From positions 121,292,226 through 121,356,225 of the forward strand of contig NC_091117.1 of NCBI RefSeq assembly GCF_040183065.1: a stretch of DNA of 64,000 bases, given 5' to 3'. Positions 1 to 10,079 of this stretch are shown in pieces (the first letter of the stretch is position 1; every line of letters begins with the position of its first letter). Source of the stretch: Periplaneta americana (lineage: Eukaryota; Arthropoda; Insecta; Blattodea; Blattidae). The notes beneath the pieces were generated by a model. It did no database searches. It was not told the DNA's origin and saw nothing but the letters and a program-made list of their open reading frames with translations. The translations under genes and the position numbers were made by a program.

Positions 1-1889
1 AGATAATATTTCATGGATAGGTTTGTTCGAAAAATCAAAGATTTCTGCTGAATATATTACACTTAATTCATTTTTCAAACGTACTTGATCAAAGTGACTG
101 TTATAGGACTGAAATAATTTGTTTAGTGCCTCATTCGAGAAGTTTTCTCTATAAGCAGAAAATTTTTGAGATTCTAGATGATGTGTGAACTGAAGCTTTC
201 CATAATCAGAAAATCTGTCAGTAATTTCCATGTGCATACGATCTAGTATGCTGTAGTACAGCTGCCTGTATTTCAATTCATCATCTCCTTTTCTTCGCTT
301 TAATGGTGGTTCCATTGTATTGGCTGAAGAATTTTCATTTTCCATATTACTCCATATGGACGGAAACCCACTACGTCTGAACTCTGATATAGTATGTTTT
401 AACTTTGATACCTCTTGCAAGTAGTATGCTATGTCTAGACTTTTTGTCTGAAGAATATTGTAGAGCACATCTGTATGTGCGAACACTCTAGCATAGACTT
501 CAAGAAGAAATATATTCTGAAACTGTGTGAAAAAATTCAAATATCCTTGAGCCTGCACATTTACAGCATCATTCCAGTTTTCTTCAGAGTCATTACAAAT
601 GATATTTTTAAAGAAACCAGTCCGTTTTTCTCTGTATTCCTTTACTGTATTTACAAGCCGAGATGTAAAATTCAATCTAGTTGGTGCTACTTTTGGGAGT
701 TTCTTGTTCATAAATTCCTTGAGTTTTCTGATCTTTTAGGATATGATGAGAAAAATGCAGCTAAACCCGACAGTGTTTTGAAAAAAATGCGGCATTCTGG
801 AATGGATGAAGTAGTTTGTTGCAAAACTAAACTGAGAACTGGCTGTAACAATGGACAAATAGTGCTTGAGGATACTTTTCTTGAACTTTTGTTTTTAAGC
901 CATTAATATTTCCCGCCATAACTGAAGCACCATCGTATGTCTGTGCAATTAAGTTATTGCCGACATTGTATTCTGCTATAACACCTTCCACATGCTGAAA
1001 CAAAGCAGCAGCAGTTTTGTCCGAACTGACATTTGTGAATCCTATAAACTGTTCTTGAACATTGGCAGTACTGTCGACGTATCTTAAAACAGTAGACAAT
1101 TGACTCTGATTAGAGCAGTAACTTGTTTCATCAACAACAATGGCCACAAAAGGTTTTATGTTCTTTATCATAACCCCACTTATAGCAAATATTAAGTCAT
1201 TCTGAATTGCGAGAGAAGTACCACGAAATACTATTGAACTCTCAAGATGATTGACCAGTAAATGGTCAAATTCACTTAAGGAACTTAAATATTCAATATA
1301 ATTTCCTATATTGTCTGATTCCACACTCTCGTTATGACCCCGAAAAGCCAATTCTTGTTTTCCTAGAAAGCAGACTGCGTTAATAAGATGCAGTAAAATC
1401 TCCCGATTTTTTTTTTTTTTCACAAGAGCATTGTGTTGGTTGATGTGTAGAGCTTTTCGCTTATCTAGCTGTAAATCAATTCTTGTCTTCCCAAAGTTTG
1501 CAAAGTTCATGCTACTACAAATATGAGCTTTTGATTTGTCGTATTCTAGGACTGCTGTTCGAAGGGAGTTCATATTAGAAAACCCCTCTTTTGACCACAC
1601 ATTAGTTTCGCGGCTAAATAACAAACATGGCCAGCAAAATAGTTTAGACAGTTTAAAAGTACCACACAACCAATTCCACTTACCATATGATGTTGAAGTG
1701 AAATGGCGTGTGTACTCTCGCTGTTTTTCTTTTACGTCCATGGACAAATTTAACTCAGGAGTTGGTCTTTCCATTTTCACAATTTCAACTTTCTCGTTGT
1801 TATGTACGACGGTTAAAAGGCACTTTTAATAAACCTTCTATTACACAGTCATTTTCAACACAAACCTCTCCAGAAACTTGTTCTGCCAT
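1..1889 (-). pseudogene. hAT-family transposase pseudogene (zinc finger MYM-type 1-like, TTF-type finger + DUF4371)
   Basis: The longest open stretch (1780-827) encodes a TTF-type zinc-finger region (WLCGTFKLSKLFCWPCLLFS) followed by a DUF4371-like segment containing VDETSYCSNQSQLS and YDGASVMAG, the first part of an RNase H-like hAT catalytic core. An N-terminal start reading MAEQVSGE is visible near 1889 and is matched by copy 2 near 20446. The frame breaks near 1800, again near 845 just after the FVHCYS motif, and again near 715. Beyond that, conserved coding sequence continues in another frame to the window edge. With three frame breaks it cannot encode a working transposase. Identity as a ZMYM1-type hAT comes from motif order and is known family knowledge, not a search result. 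Confidence 0.85.
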
Positions 1890-2350
1890 ATTTTTCACAA
1901 TATCACTTAATTGGGAAATTAAAAACTTAATAAATTCACAATTAATATAACTCTTAGACACTCGAACAAATCACAAATTTAAAATAATGCACTGCAAGAA
2001 CACAATCACATTCAATTGCTAGCGTTATAAGCGTATTGTTGCTTCGCGCCTGCGAAAAAACCGATCATGAGAGTGGCAACTCGCTCGCCTACATTGCACG
2101 ATGGAAACAGTAGGGAGCGGGGGGGACGGGCAGTTGTGCGAAGGACAGCGTGAGCGAAACGGTCACAGGCTACCTCACGTAGCAAGCGGTTTCTCCAGCG
2201 ATGCCGCCTTGACAACTTGTTTTTCCTTTCGAGAGCAGAGAGCGCATATAAATCTAACAATTACTCTAATTTTAATTACTATGGTAAAACTAATAATACA
2301 AAATTATTACATTATGTTATATTATAAACTTTTTCTTTTGTAATTTCCTT

Positions 2351-2369
2351 GGGCTACCGCCGGTAGCCC
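2351..2369. repeat. Subterminal GC-rich palindrome of the ZMYM1-like hAT
   Basis: GGGCTACCG-C-CGGTAGCCC forms 9-bp perfect arms about 25 bp inside the element terminus. The same palindrome is kept in copy 2 at 22809-22827, where neighbouring bases have changed. It could be a transposase-binding or hairpin site; this role is inference. Confidence 0.7.
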
Positions 2370-2394
2370 CGGTAGTCCGCAAAATACGCCCCTG

Positions 2395-2819
2395 GTCTGA
2401 GTGTAATGTTCAGCATCTTCCTCTCCATTTTCCGTTGGCACTTTCTCAGCATGTCCCGCTCTCTTAGGTTTACAAATCAATCTCCACATTCTTACTACTG
2501 CTTCTATTTATTACTTCTGCTACTATAGTTACTCTAATTGCTACATTTCATATCAGAGGCAATACTTTCCCGTTGATTTAGCTATGGTACTAAAATTAAA
2601 CCGTATAACATTGTTAATATAGAAGTTTAGCTATATTTAAAATTATGCTAGGCTTCTTTTTAATTAAGAGTATTGGCAACATTGACAACCGTACGAAATA
2701 CATGTTATTGGTTCCCGTGTTGGTATTCGTAGCGGGAATAATAAAATTCTGAGTGTTATTAATAATTTTCTTCCTTTTTATTTTAAGTGTGAAGTTCGTT
2801 GTGTGCTTGTTCATTTCGC
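2395..2819. other. Intergenic, no recognisable feature
   Basis: AT-rich flanking DNA between the end of the hAT and the next transposon fragment. I see no coding potential, structured repeat or terminus here. Confidence 0.5.
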
Positions 2820-3035
2820 TATGAATAAAGTTAGTGAACTAATTGGAAGGCAATTAGATTTCGACAGCAGAGTTCGCGCCAAGAAAGGCTGACAGCATTA
2901 GCAATGCTTTCAATTGAGAGTAAAATCAACACCACCTAGATAAAAATGGTGCGTTTGATTCCTAACTTCAACCAGCGAGTTATCGAAGTATTTGTTCGAG
3001 CTAAGGATCGAAGAATGGACTTCATCTATAAATAG
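2820..3035 (+). pseudogene. Fragment of a hAT/ZMYM1-like transposase C-terminal region
   Basis: Two short reading segments resemble the end of hAT-type transposases: RLTALAMLSIES near 2880-2925 and NQRVIEVFVRAKDRRMDFIY near 2970-3030. They are in different frames or separated by a stop. The 'leucine-rich, LAMLSIE, then IEVFAxxKxRR' order is the usual C-terminal tail of this family. It is unrelated by position to copy 1, which lies on the other strand, so it is probably an independent relic. Moderate confidence, because the match is short. Confidence 0.45.
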
Positions 3036-3239
3036 AAAGGTTAGTGTATAATGCATTCTTTATATTTACATTTTGCTATTGAAATTTTCAGCAATTATTC
3101 AGTATGGCATACCTATGTTCGTGTAGTGAAGAACTTGTTTGTTCAATTAATCCTATATTAGTTAGTGTTTTAAGTTGTGCCCCGCCAAATAATTTGGTCA
3201 CGAGCTGCCACTGATTTTAAACGTGTCTTAATTACGTTA

Positions 3240-3825
3240 GGGATAAGTTAATGGCAAAGTGTGTAATTTCTGAAACTGCAAAGATACTGAATCTTAACAA
3301 AAGCACAGTCCGTAATGTTGTTAATAAAGGCCCAATTACGCCAAGAAACGGGGGAGGAAAACAAAGATATTTCAAAAGGTGGATGACTGTCTTTGTGATG
3401 TTATTCGACGGGAAGTGTACAAATTTTTTAAGAAAGGACGTTCTGTCTCTCTTGACGAACTTCTTAAGCACCTTCAAACTGAATCCAACTTTCCTTACAA
3501 AAGAACGACGTTGAGCTTGCTGCTGAAGGAGGTCAGATTTCGGTTTCATAAGCTCAGAAATAAATCGGTGTTCACGGAATCAGTCAGAATCGGCGCTTGG
3601 TGGTATCGTTATCTGCAAAGAATAAAATAAGCTGCGTTCTGAGGGGTGTCAAATCATCTGTTTAGATGAAACTTGGTATGATACCCACGATGTTGTGTGC
3701 AAAGGATGATAATTATGACAATACTTGTGAGTGTTTGTTGAAAACGCCGACAAGGGAAAACGTACAATGGCGTTACATACTGGAAGTAATGACTGCTGGG
3801 TTCCCAATTGCTTATATAGGGTGCG
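3240..3825 (+). pseudogene. Tc1/IS630-like transposase, 5' half
   Basis: Encodes an N-terminal helix-turn-helix (SETAKILNLNKSTVRNVVNK at 3266-3325), a second DNA-binding segment containing LDELLKHLQTESNFPYKR at about 3450-3505, and the start of the DDE domain (CLDETWYDTHDVV near 3658-3697), where DET supplies the first catalytic aspartate. Several frame changes separate these pieces. Coding stops near 3825 and resumes at about 8545, so the gene was split by insertion. Members of this superfamily are usually about 350-400 aa, and the two halves together fit that length. Confidence 0.75.
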
Positions 3826-3945
3826 GCAGTGGGATATGACGATTTTTATAGCCCTGTTGTGGGACACTCAGGACGAATTAAAAGAAAACACATAGTATAC
3901 TGGAAGTAATCTAGTACAATACAATTTATTAATGTGTGATTACTT
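3826..3945 (+). repeat. Left arm of a ~118-bp inverted repeat (insertion into the Tc1-like gene)
   Basis: From GTGCGGCAG onward this segment is about 90% identical to the reverse complement of 8427-8544. Shared blocks include GAATTAAAAGAAAACACAT and CAATTTATTAATGT. The two arms sit exactly at the break in the Tc1-like coding sequence, so they look like the long terminal inverted repeats of a separate element. No transposase belonging to these arms was recognised between them. Confidence 0.75.
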
Positions 3946-4855
3946 TTTAACCCATTTATGCCCAGGTGGGTCGTTTTCGACCCGTTGATTAAAATTATTT
4001 TCCACGCGAATTAGTCTAGGCAACACTACGTATCTACTTTTCTTAGATGCACAAAGGTACAATGCACTTGTGGAACACGCGGGAAACCAACAGACCAGGT
4101 CATTATTGCGCGGGAACTTGCCGAATAAATATGACGCAACTACCGTCTGCCTTGGAGAAAAAAAAGTCAGTAAAAACTCTGTTAAATCCGTGAATTTTTT
4201 TAACAATCAGTATTTCCTGCCAAGAAGATTCAGGAGAATATGTATCTTGTATGTTTTTGTCAATATTTACGCTATTTGCTGTACAGTAGGGCTTAGAATT
4301 TAGTGTGGGTCGATAACGACCCACTAAGCACTTATTCGAGGATTACCTTCCACATAGCTTTTCATTATGAAATCATTTTGTTTTCTTATTATTTTCCTTT
4401 GAGCGATGCTTTTACGAACAACTACCTCAATAGAAGTTTGTGTAAGGATTAGGAGTGCTTTTGGGAATGATAATTCTGATAGCACTTCTCAGAATATCTC
4501 AGGCTTATTACCGCTTTCGTTTACAACACTGTTTTATTTGTGTAATGTTATATCTCACTGCTTGGGATGCACTCTGGATAGTCTTTGACGAACTAAGTAG
4601 TTCATAATTCTCGGCACTAGCGGCACCTATGAGAGCCAGGTGTGAATAACAATCAGAATGACCCCGTTTTATCTTTTTATTATCTTCATGAGAGTTCTCT
4701 ACTGGCCCCAACTGAAAACTGAGATCCTTCATTACAGTTTCCATAATCATAATTATTCCCTCTTTTCAGACTCACTAGTCTGCCAGTAATCTAAATTCTA
4801 GGATAGTTGGAGAAATCTGATTCTTCCGAAATCCAAAAATACGGGGCAGATACAT

Positions 4856-5545
4856 TCATTGGTCTGCCTGAGGATAACGGATGCAGATTCTGGAGATGAA
4901 GATTGCAAGAACTCCAACCGAGCTCAACTACAAGCCACAGCAGAGTTAGTGACAGAGCTACCAGACATTGTTCAGCCTTATAATGAGGAAAGGAGCAGCG
5001 ATATTAGAAAAGATTCAGATCTTATCAGCAATGAAATTGAGAATTCCCCACCACCGACACGTAGAATAAAGCGAGAAAGAAATAAAGGTGAGCATCACGT
5101 CTAACGAACATGAAGTAGCCCCTTTACAAGAAGAGGAAATCAAAGTTCGTCTGCCTTATGTTTTCCGTAAATATAATTGCAATATGAGTGGAGTACATAT
5201 TTCTGATATACGGTGAAAAAATGGCACATACCATTACTTTCGTGGTTATTAGATGTGTGCATGAACAATGCTTGGCTTCTCAGTCAGTCGATCATATGGA
5301 AAGTCTTTGGATGCACTCGCCTTCGGCCACGAAATAACGCAAGCCTAAAATATGACACTTCTTCAAAGAGTGGAAGACGAGTTCGTTCCTTCGATACCAT
5401 CGAAGAACACCGGAGGAAGGATCACTGTGGGCACTATAGCCCAACAACAAAGACGGCGATACAAGATTTGTGGTACTGTAAAAGCATGTCAGAGGTGCAC
5501 CATATCATGAGTAGATCTAAGGACTTGTGTCTCATGTATTTTTAG
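4856..5545 (+). pseudogene. piggyBac transposase remnant (N-terminal acidic region fused by deletion to C-terminal DDE_Tnp_1_7 region)
   Basis: The first part (4859-5104) has the acidic start typical of piggyBac-derived proteins (ITDADSGDED). After about 5130 the reading moves to YNCNMSGV, a degenerate form of the conserved Y-x-x-x-M-G-G-V-D motif. In another frame it continues KKWHIPLLSWLLDVCMNNAWLL and ends at 5545 after a basic region with PKSGRR-like residues. Almost the whole catalytic core is missing, and several frames are used. It is therefore a dead, deleted copy. Family assignment rests on motif order. Confidence 0.7.
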
Positions 5546-5790
5546 TAGGTTATTTTACGACGCTGTACCAACATCTCATGTTATTTAGTGTCTGAATGAG
5601 ATGAAGGTGATAATACCGGTGAAAAGTGTCCAGGGTCCAGCACCGATAGTTACCCAGCATTTGCTCATATTGGGTTGAGGGAAAAACCCGGAAAAAAACC
5701 TCAACCAGGTAACTTGCCCCGACCGGGATTCGAACCCGGGCAACCTGGTTTCGCGGCCAGACGCGCTAACCGTTATTCCACAGGTGTGGA
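5545..5790 (-). mobile_element. tRNA-derived SINE, family 1, copy A
   Basis: On the minus strand it starts CCACACCTGTGG, continues with an A-box-like GGTTAGCGCGTC and a B-box GGGTTCGAATCCCGG, and ends with the family tail CGTCGTAAAATAACCTA. Four other well-preserved or related copies of this family lie in the window (6201, 15593, 23998 and 56212). RNA polymerase III box structure is standard for such elements. Confidence 0.9.
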
Positions 5791-6200
5791 CCTTATGTCA
5801 TGTACCATAATTTATTGTGTGTTTCGAATTATTTATTTCTTCAAGTACAAGGTTTCCTTTCAGATTTGTGAATGTAGCTCTCAGGGAAATTATAATTATT
5901 ATTCAATAAATATAAAAAAAAAATAGTATACGTTTTTAATATGGTAATGATTTGTTTATACATTACTTTTAAATTTAACAAGTTGCATACTACGCAAAAG
6001 CATAAATAAAACAAGAAATCATCAAAACATCATAATGAACAAATTCTCGAGGAAGTGCTTAGTGGGTCGTTATCGACCCATCCCATAAATTTTTACCGAA
6101 GTAACAAAATCAGTATTTTCATAGTTCCTCATGCTTACAACGTCCCTCTGGCTCACTTAATATGATATGTGAAACAAAAATAAAAAAAAATAATCTGGGC

Positions 6201-6457
6201 ATCTGGAGTAACGGTTAGCGCGTCTAGCTGCGAAACCAGGTGGCCCGGGTTCGATTCCCGGTCGGGGCAAGTTACCTGGTTGAGGTTTTTTCTGGGGTTT
6301 TCCCTCAACCCAATATGAGCAAATGCTGGGTAACTTTCGGTGTTGCGCCCCGGACTCATTTCACCGGCATTATCACCTTCATCTCATTCAGACGCTAAAT
6401 AACCTGAGATGTTGATAAAGCGTCGTAAAATAACCTACTAAAATTAAAAAAAAAAAA
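6201..6457 (+). mobile_element. tRNA-derived SINE, family 1, copy B
   Basis: Contains TAACGGTTAGCGCGTC, the B-box GGGTTCGATTCCCGG, the conserved body with CTGGGTAACTTTCGG, and the tail CGTCGTAAAATAACC followed by an A-rich run to 6457. It is in opposite orientation to copy A only 0.4 kb away. Confidence 0.9.
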
Positions 6458-6474
6458 TCGTAAGTAGCTTCCAC

Positions 6475-6735
6475 GGCAACGAATATGTTCCTGCAATCTG
6501 CTATGAAAGTCCTGCATAACTCTCCCCAACAAAACAGTTTTGTTTCAGCTGGATGATGGTGCGAGGCTTGTTGCGATACACTCTACTCTTGAGATAACCC
6601 CATAGGAAGTAATCTGCTGCAGCCAGACAATGTCTCCAAATCGTGAAATTAATTATTCGTTCTGGAAACATGTTACACAGAAACAGTTCATTGAACCATG
6701 AGCAGTGTGCGGTGATTACTTCCTATGGCAGGGAG
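6475..6735 (-). pseudogene. mariner/Tc1-type transposase C-terminal fragment (inverted partner of 8012-8209)
   Basis: On the minus strand the sequence reads ADYFLWGYLKSRVYRNKPRT followed by IIQLKQN. This is the well-known end of the DDE domain of mariner-like transposases, in which a final acidic residue of the catalytic triad precedes FxxWGxLK. Downstream the frame degenerates. The same protein end is encoded in the opposite direction at 8012-8209. A 13-bp inverted pair (ATAGGAAGTAATC at about 6602 and its complement at about 6715) marks internal rearrangement. Confidence 0.65.
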
Positions 6736-6816
6736 CGTCAAGTGACTACACTCTCGTGCATACGTACAAGCCCTCAAGCCCTGACGTACGGCTGCGGGCA
6801 AGGGTAGCTGCTTCCA

Positions 6817-7916
6817 CAGTGGCGGAGCTGAGAACTTGTATGTGAACCGAATTTGTGATAAGAATATACATTAATTTCAACTTTTAATTGAAGTACACTT
6901 TCAGTGTTAATTGCACTGTACTGAAAACAGTGCTCTACACAATTTGGTACAGTTAACTATATTTGCATGTTTGCACAATAATGAAACAAAACAAAATATA
7001 CACTTTTATACAGATTAACATACTACGAAATAAAACTGTTCACTGTTTGTCTTCTTCTCATTGCTATACAGTTCAATTAACAAAATAAAACAACAGTACA
7101 GACGTTATTATTCAAATACATTTCTCTAATAACAATACTTTTTCTTATACATCAGAGATCCGTTGCGATTTTTGCAGTTTTCTGTTAGTAAGCAGTTTTT
7201 CAATTCGCAGAGCTATTGTTTTAGTACCACCCAATAGCAAACATGCTTTCAAGTGTTCATCACTTAATTGGCTTCTGTGACGTGACTTTGTAAATTTCGT
7301 TAAAGAAAACAGTGTTTCGCATACGTAGGTTGTCCCGAACATGCTCAACGTTCTTGCAGCGAGAAGTATAGAAATGATTAATAAATTTTCTGTTTTGATA
7401 CTTATCCTTTAGCTCAATATTGCTTTGTAAATCAAGTATTTCTAATTGTAGTTCAGCAGAAATATCCAGGACACTCACTGAAAAAGGTGTTGCAAATATC
7501 TTAAATTGTTGTTCAAGTTTTCTAATATCCTGAAATCTACGTTCGAAGTCTTCGCATAATTGTTGCATTATTCTTCTAGCCTATATCATTTCATGTCCAA
7601 GGCTTCTAACAGGTTTCCCATGTACATCCATAAATAAGCAATTTCATTTCTAAGTGCAAGAAAACGTTTCAGAACTTTTCCTCGACTTAACCACCTTACC
7701 TCGGTATGGCAGAGTAAATCCCCATACTCGCTGTTAATATCATCCAGCAGTGCCCTGAACTCCATGTGATGAAGTCCTTTAGACCTTATGAAATTATTTG
7801 TTCGCACAACAACATCCATTACATTGCTAAGGTTCATGTTTTTAGTATATCAATTTTCCTGGTGAAAAATGCAGTGCACCGGTGCCCCCAAGCGACCTCT
7901 ATAGGCTCCACCACTG
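6817..7916 (-). mobile_element. hAT transposon, GTF2IRD2-like, truncated
   Basis: Left boundary CAGTGGCGGAGCT (6817) and right boundary, read from the other strand, CAGTGGTGGAGCC (7916) form matching hAT-type termini. The 8-bp flanks do not match, so the target duplication has decayed or the true ends lie slightly outside. It contains only the C-terminal two thirds of a transposase on the minus strand. It lies between two opposed mariner fragments. Confidence 0.7.
7145..7837 (-). pseudogene. hAT transposase fragment (general transcription factor II-I repeat domain protein 2-like)
   Basis: Three overlapping frames give a continuous family match: [20 protein letters not shown] and [14 protein letters not shown] at 7586-7837, then a helical segment (7260-7568, starting QQLCEDFERRFQDIRK), then the dimerisation end around FGTTYVCETLFSLTKFTKS and RHRSQLSDEHL (7190-7330). 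[11 protein letters not shown] is the family hallmark. At least two frameshifts and a missing N-terminal zinc finger make it inactive. Confidence 0.8.
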
Positions 7917-8011
7917 ATAGACTGCAGTGTACAACTGTACTGCCCGCAGTGGAAGCCCTAAGCAGGTCTGTATGCCCTCTCGCGATCTTGACTCGACCTG
8001 GCGGAGCCTGT

Positions 8012-8209
8012 CCTATGGGGTTGTCTCAAAAGTAGGGTGTATCGCAACAAGCCTCGCACCATCATCCAGCTGAAACAAAATATAAGGAACGAAATTAGTG
8101 CCATCGAATCTGTTCTGAAGGGGCGAGTTATGCATAACTTCCATAGCAGATTGCAGGAATGTTTTCGTTTTCGTGGAGGGTATTTACGAAACGTAGTTTT
8201 TAAAAAGTA
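8012..8209 (+). pseudogene. mariner/Tc1-type transposase C-terminal fragment
   Basis: An uninterrupted frame reads LWGCLKSRVYRNKPRTIIQL, then KQNIRNEI, ending GGYLRNVVFKK and a stop whose TA is the insertion site of the palindromic MITE at 8210. It is the same protein end as the minus-strand fragment at 6475-6735, with the intervening 1.3 kb occupied by the hAT. Only the last 65 codons remain. Confidence 0.7.
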
Positions 8210-8423
8210 GGGGAGAGTCGGGTAGTATCGGACATCGGGTAATATCGGACAGTGAGTATCTTTCATCTACCACACGATGATAGTACCAGATTGACATGGT
8301 TACGTTTCTGTGATGTCGCATAGAGAAACGTAACCATGTCATTCAGGTACCAACATATGGTGGTAGATGAAAGAAACGCACTGTCCGATATTACCCGATG
8401 TCCGATACTACCCGACTCTCCCC
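8210..8423. mobile_element. 214-bp palindromic MITE with TA target duplication
   Basis: The element opens GGGGAGAGTCGGGTAGTATC and closes with its exact complement. The arms stay nearly complementary to the centre (about 8314), so a single strand would fold into one long hairpin. It is flanked by TA at 8208-8209 and 8424-8425, as expected for a Tc1/mariner-mobilised MITE. There is no coding capacity. Confidence 0.85.
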
Positions 8424-8426
8424 TAA

Positions 8427-8544
8427 TCAGACATTAATAAATTGCATTGTACTAGATCACTTCCAGTATATGTGTTTTCTTTTAATTCGCCCTGAATGTC
8501 CTACAACAGGGCTATAAAACCATCATATCCCGCTGCCGCACTAT
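8427..8544 (-). repeat. Right arm of the ~118-bp inverted repeat
   Basis: Reverse complement of 3826-3945. It ends CTGCCGCAC at 8544, where Tc1-like coding sequence resumes. The pair brackets all the nested insertions between 3.8 and 8.5 kb. Confidence 0.75.
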
Positions 8545-9154
8545 TTATCAGCAAAAAATATCGGAGACTGCAAAGCTGACAGCCACGACGAAATGACTGC
8601 CGAAATAATCGAAAACTGATTTAAAAATTATCTACTTGAAAATAGTCCTAATGACAAAAAGTGTGTGATAGTTATGGATAACGCTAGTTATTATTCGAGA
8701 CAAATTATTAGATTCCCGACAAACTGTACAAGACATCATTACTTTCTTAAAATATCACAACATCCCCGTGCCAGATCTTGTACCTATTATAGCAGTTATG
8801 CTGGAAACTGTTAAATCTGCCAATTTAAGTAAGCGGTATGCAAAGGATGAACTTGCAGCGTCATATGGACACGAAGTATTAAGCCTCCCCCCTTATCATT
8901 GCATGTTCAATTCGATTGAATTAATATGGGCTCGTCTGAAAGCATACGTTAGGGAAAATAATGCCTCACCAATTTTAAATGTCAGCGTGTACAAACTTCT
9001 TCGAGAGGGGGCTCAAACCATTGACTCTACGCTGTGGTCATCTTGTATTCAGCACACCATGAAGATAGAGCGCAGTTACATATACCATGACACAAACAGC
9101 ACCAATGACAGATTTAATGTGCAGCTGGGAGGCAGTGACGACGACGACGAGTAA
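8545..9154 (+). pseudogene. Tc1/IS630-like transposase, 3' half
   Basis: Resumes with SHDEMTAEIIEN (a TGA interrupts here), then CVIVMDNASYYSR, where the D of MDN is the second catalytic residue. It continues with LSLPPYHCMFNSIELIWARL, whose E is the third acidic residue of the DDE triad. It ends with an acidic tail (SDDDDE) at 9154. The frame from 8768 to 9154 is open, and a shift lies near 8700. Together with 3240-3825 it makes one gene interrupted by insertions. Such basic-to-acidic tails are common in this family. Confidence 0.8.
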
Positions 9155-9585
9155 AGGTAAAAGTCAAAGAGTTTACTTAATTTAATACACTTAAATTAAT
9201 AATAAATAGATAAATAAACAAATCCTAGTTCCCAAAAAAATAATAAATAATTTAATGACAAAGGTAAAAATCCTTTCCAAACCAAATACTGTATGTATGT
9301 ATATATATATATATATTTTTTTTTTGTAATTTGTAAAATTTATTATACATCATTTCGAGAGTGTATTGTAATTTGTACGAGTTACTATTCGAGAGTGTGA
9401 AAGTGAAAAAGAGAATAAATGAGAGACCTGCAATGTAAATTTATTTCACTGTACTCTGAAGGGCAAGTGCCAAACCGTCGAAACGTAAAAACAGTGTTCG
9501 CCGACTCATGGTAAAGTACGTGCAATACCGGCCCAAACAACATAAGCTTGCCACTGGACACTAATATAATGAACGGATTTTATGC

Positions 9586-9631
<46 letters not shown>

Positions 9632-10079
9632 TAATAACAAAATTATAGTAAAGAAATTACAGCTTTTACGTTAAATTTCTTGTGAAAGAAAGCAACATTG
9701 TCACAGTTTGTAAATCTAAAACTTTATAAACAATATAAGAGTACCTAGCAAACAAGCACGTTATAGTGAAAATAATTAACGTAACAGAAATGAATACATA
9801 AATTTCATATACGCGAACATTTTTTAAAATCAGAATACAAAATAATAAATATATCTTATTACCGAAAAACAAAACAAAAAAAAAAAAACACAAATTTACA
9901 AAGGTCTTAGGTTTGTTTTTGCCCCCTCTCTTTTAATAATGTTTTCAAAGTATGGTGTAATGGTCTTTGATACAGCAAGCTTCTCTACAGCTCTTAACCT
10001 AGGAAGTGCAATCCGTCACACTTGCTCTTAATCTTGACTTCATTCTTTTTGTTTTCGATATTATGCTTCAGGATCGAAC
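9155..10079. other. AT-rich intergenic DNA with microsatellites
   Basis: Contains a (TA)n/T-run at 9298-9326 and a (TAA)n microsatellite at 9588-9631. No gene, element terminus or conserved motif was recognised in the remainder. Confidence 0.5.

Larger units (their letters stand above)
1..2394 (-). mobile_element. ZMYM1-like hAT DNA transposon, copy 1, 3' end cut by window edge
   Basis: The right-hand end (5' end on the minus strand) begins CAGGGGCGTATTTTGCGG, a hAT-style terminus starting with CAG. The same terminus with the same subterminal sequence is seen at 22852, so the boundary at 2394 is well supported. Inside lies a degraded transposase reading toward position 1. The other terminus is outside the window. 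Positions 1895-2394 are non-coding terminal sequence shared with copy 2, including a GC-rich palindrome at 2351-2369. Confidence 0.85.
3946..6090 (+). mobile_element. piggyBac-like DNA transposon, internally deleted
   Basis: Begins at a TTAA (3946-3949), the piggyBac target, followed by CCCATTTATGCCCAGG and the inverted-repeat motif GGGTCGTTTTCGACCC. Related motifs (GGGTCGATAACGACCC) recur at about 4308 and, in inverse orientation with matching flanks, at about 6061. The right end near 6090 lacks a clear TTAA, so that boundary is uncertain. Two transposase fragments on the plus strand (about 4856-5104 and 5130-5545) identify the family. A minus-strand SINE sits inside it at 5545-5790. Confidence 0.65.

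Noticed and set aside
475-906. 143-aa plus-strand ORF
   Set aside because: Antisense of the hAT transposase remnant that reads on the minus strand.
5700-5790. Possible genuine tRNA genes at the SINE heads (also 6201, 23998 and 56212)
   Set aside because: A and B boxes are present, but the sequence continues into a common 250-bp body with an A-rich tail, and cloverleaf pairing is not kept; they are SINEs.
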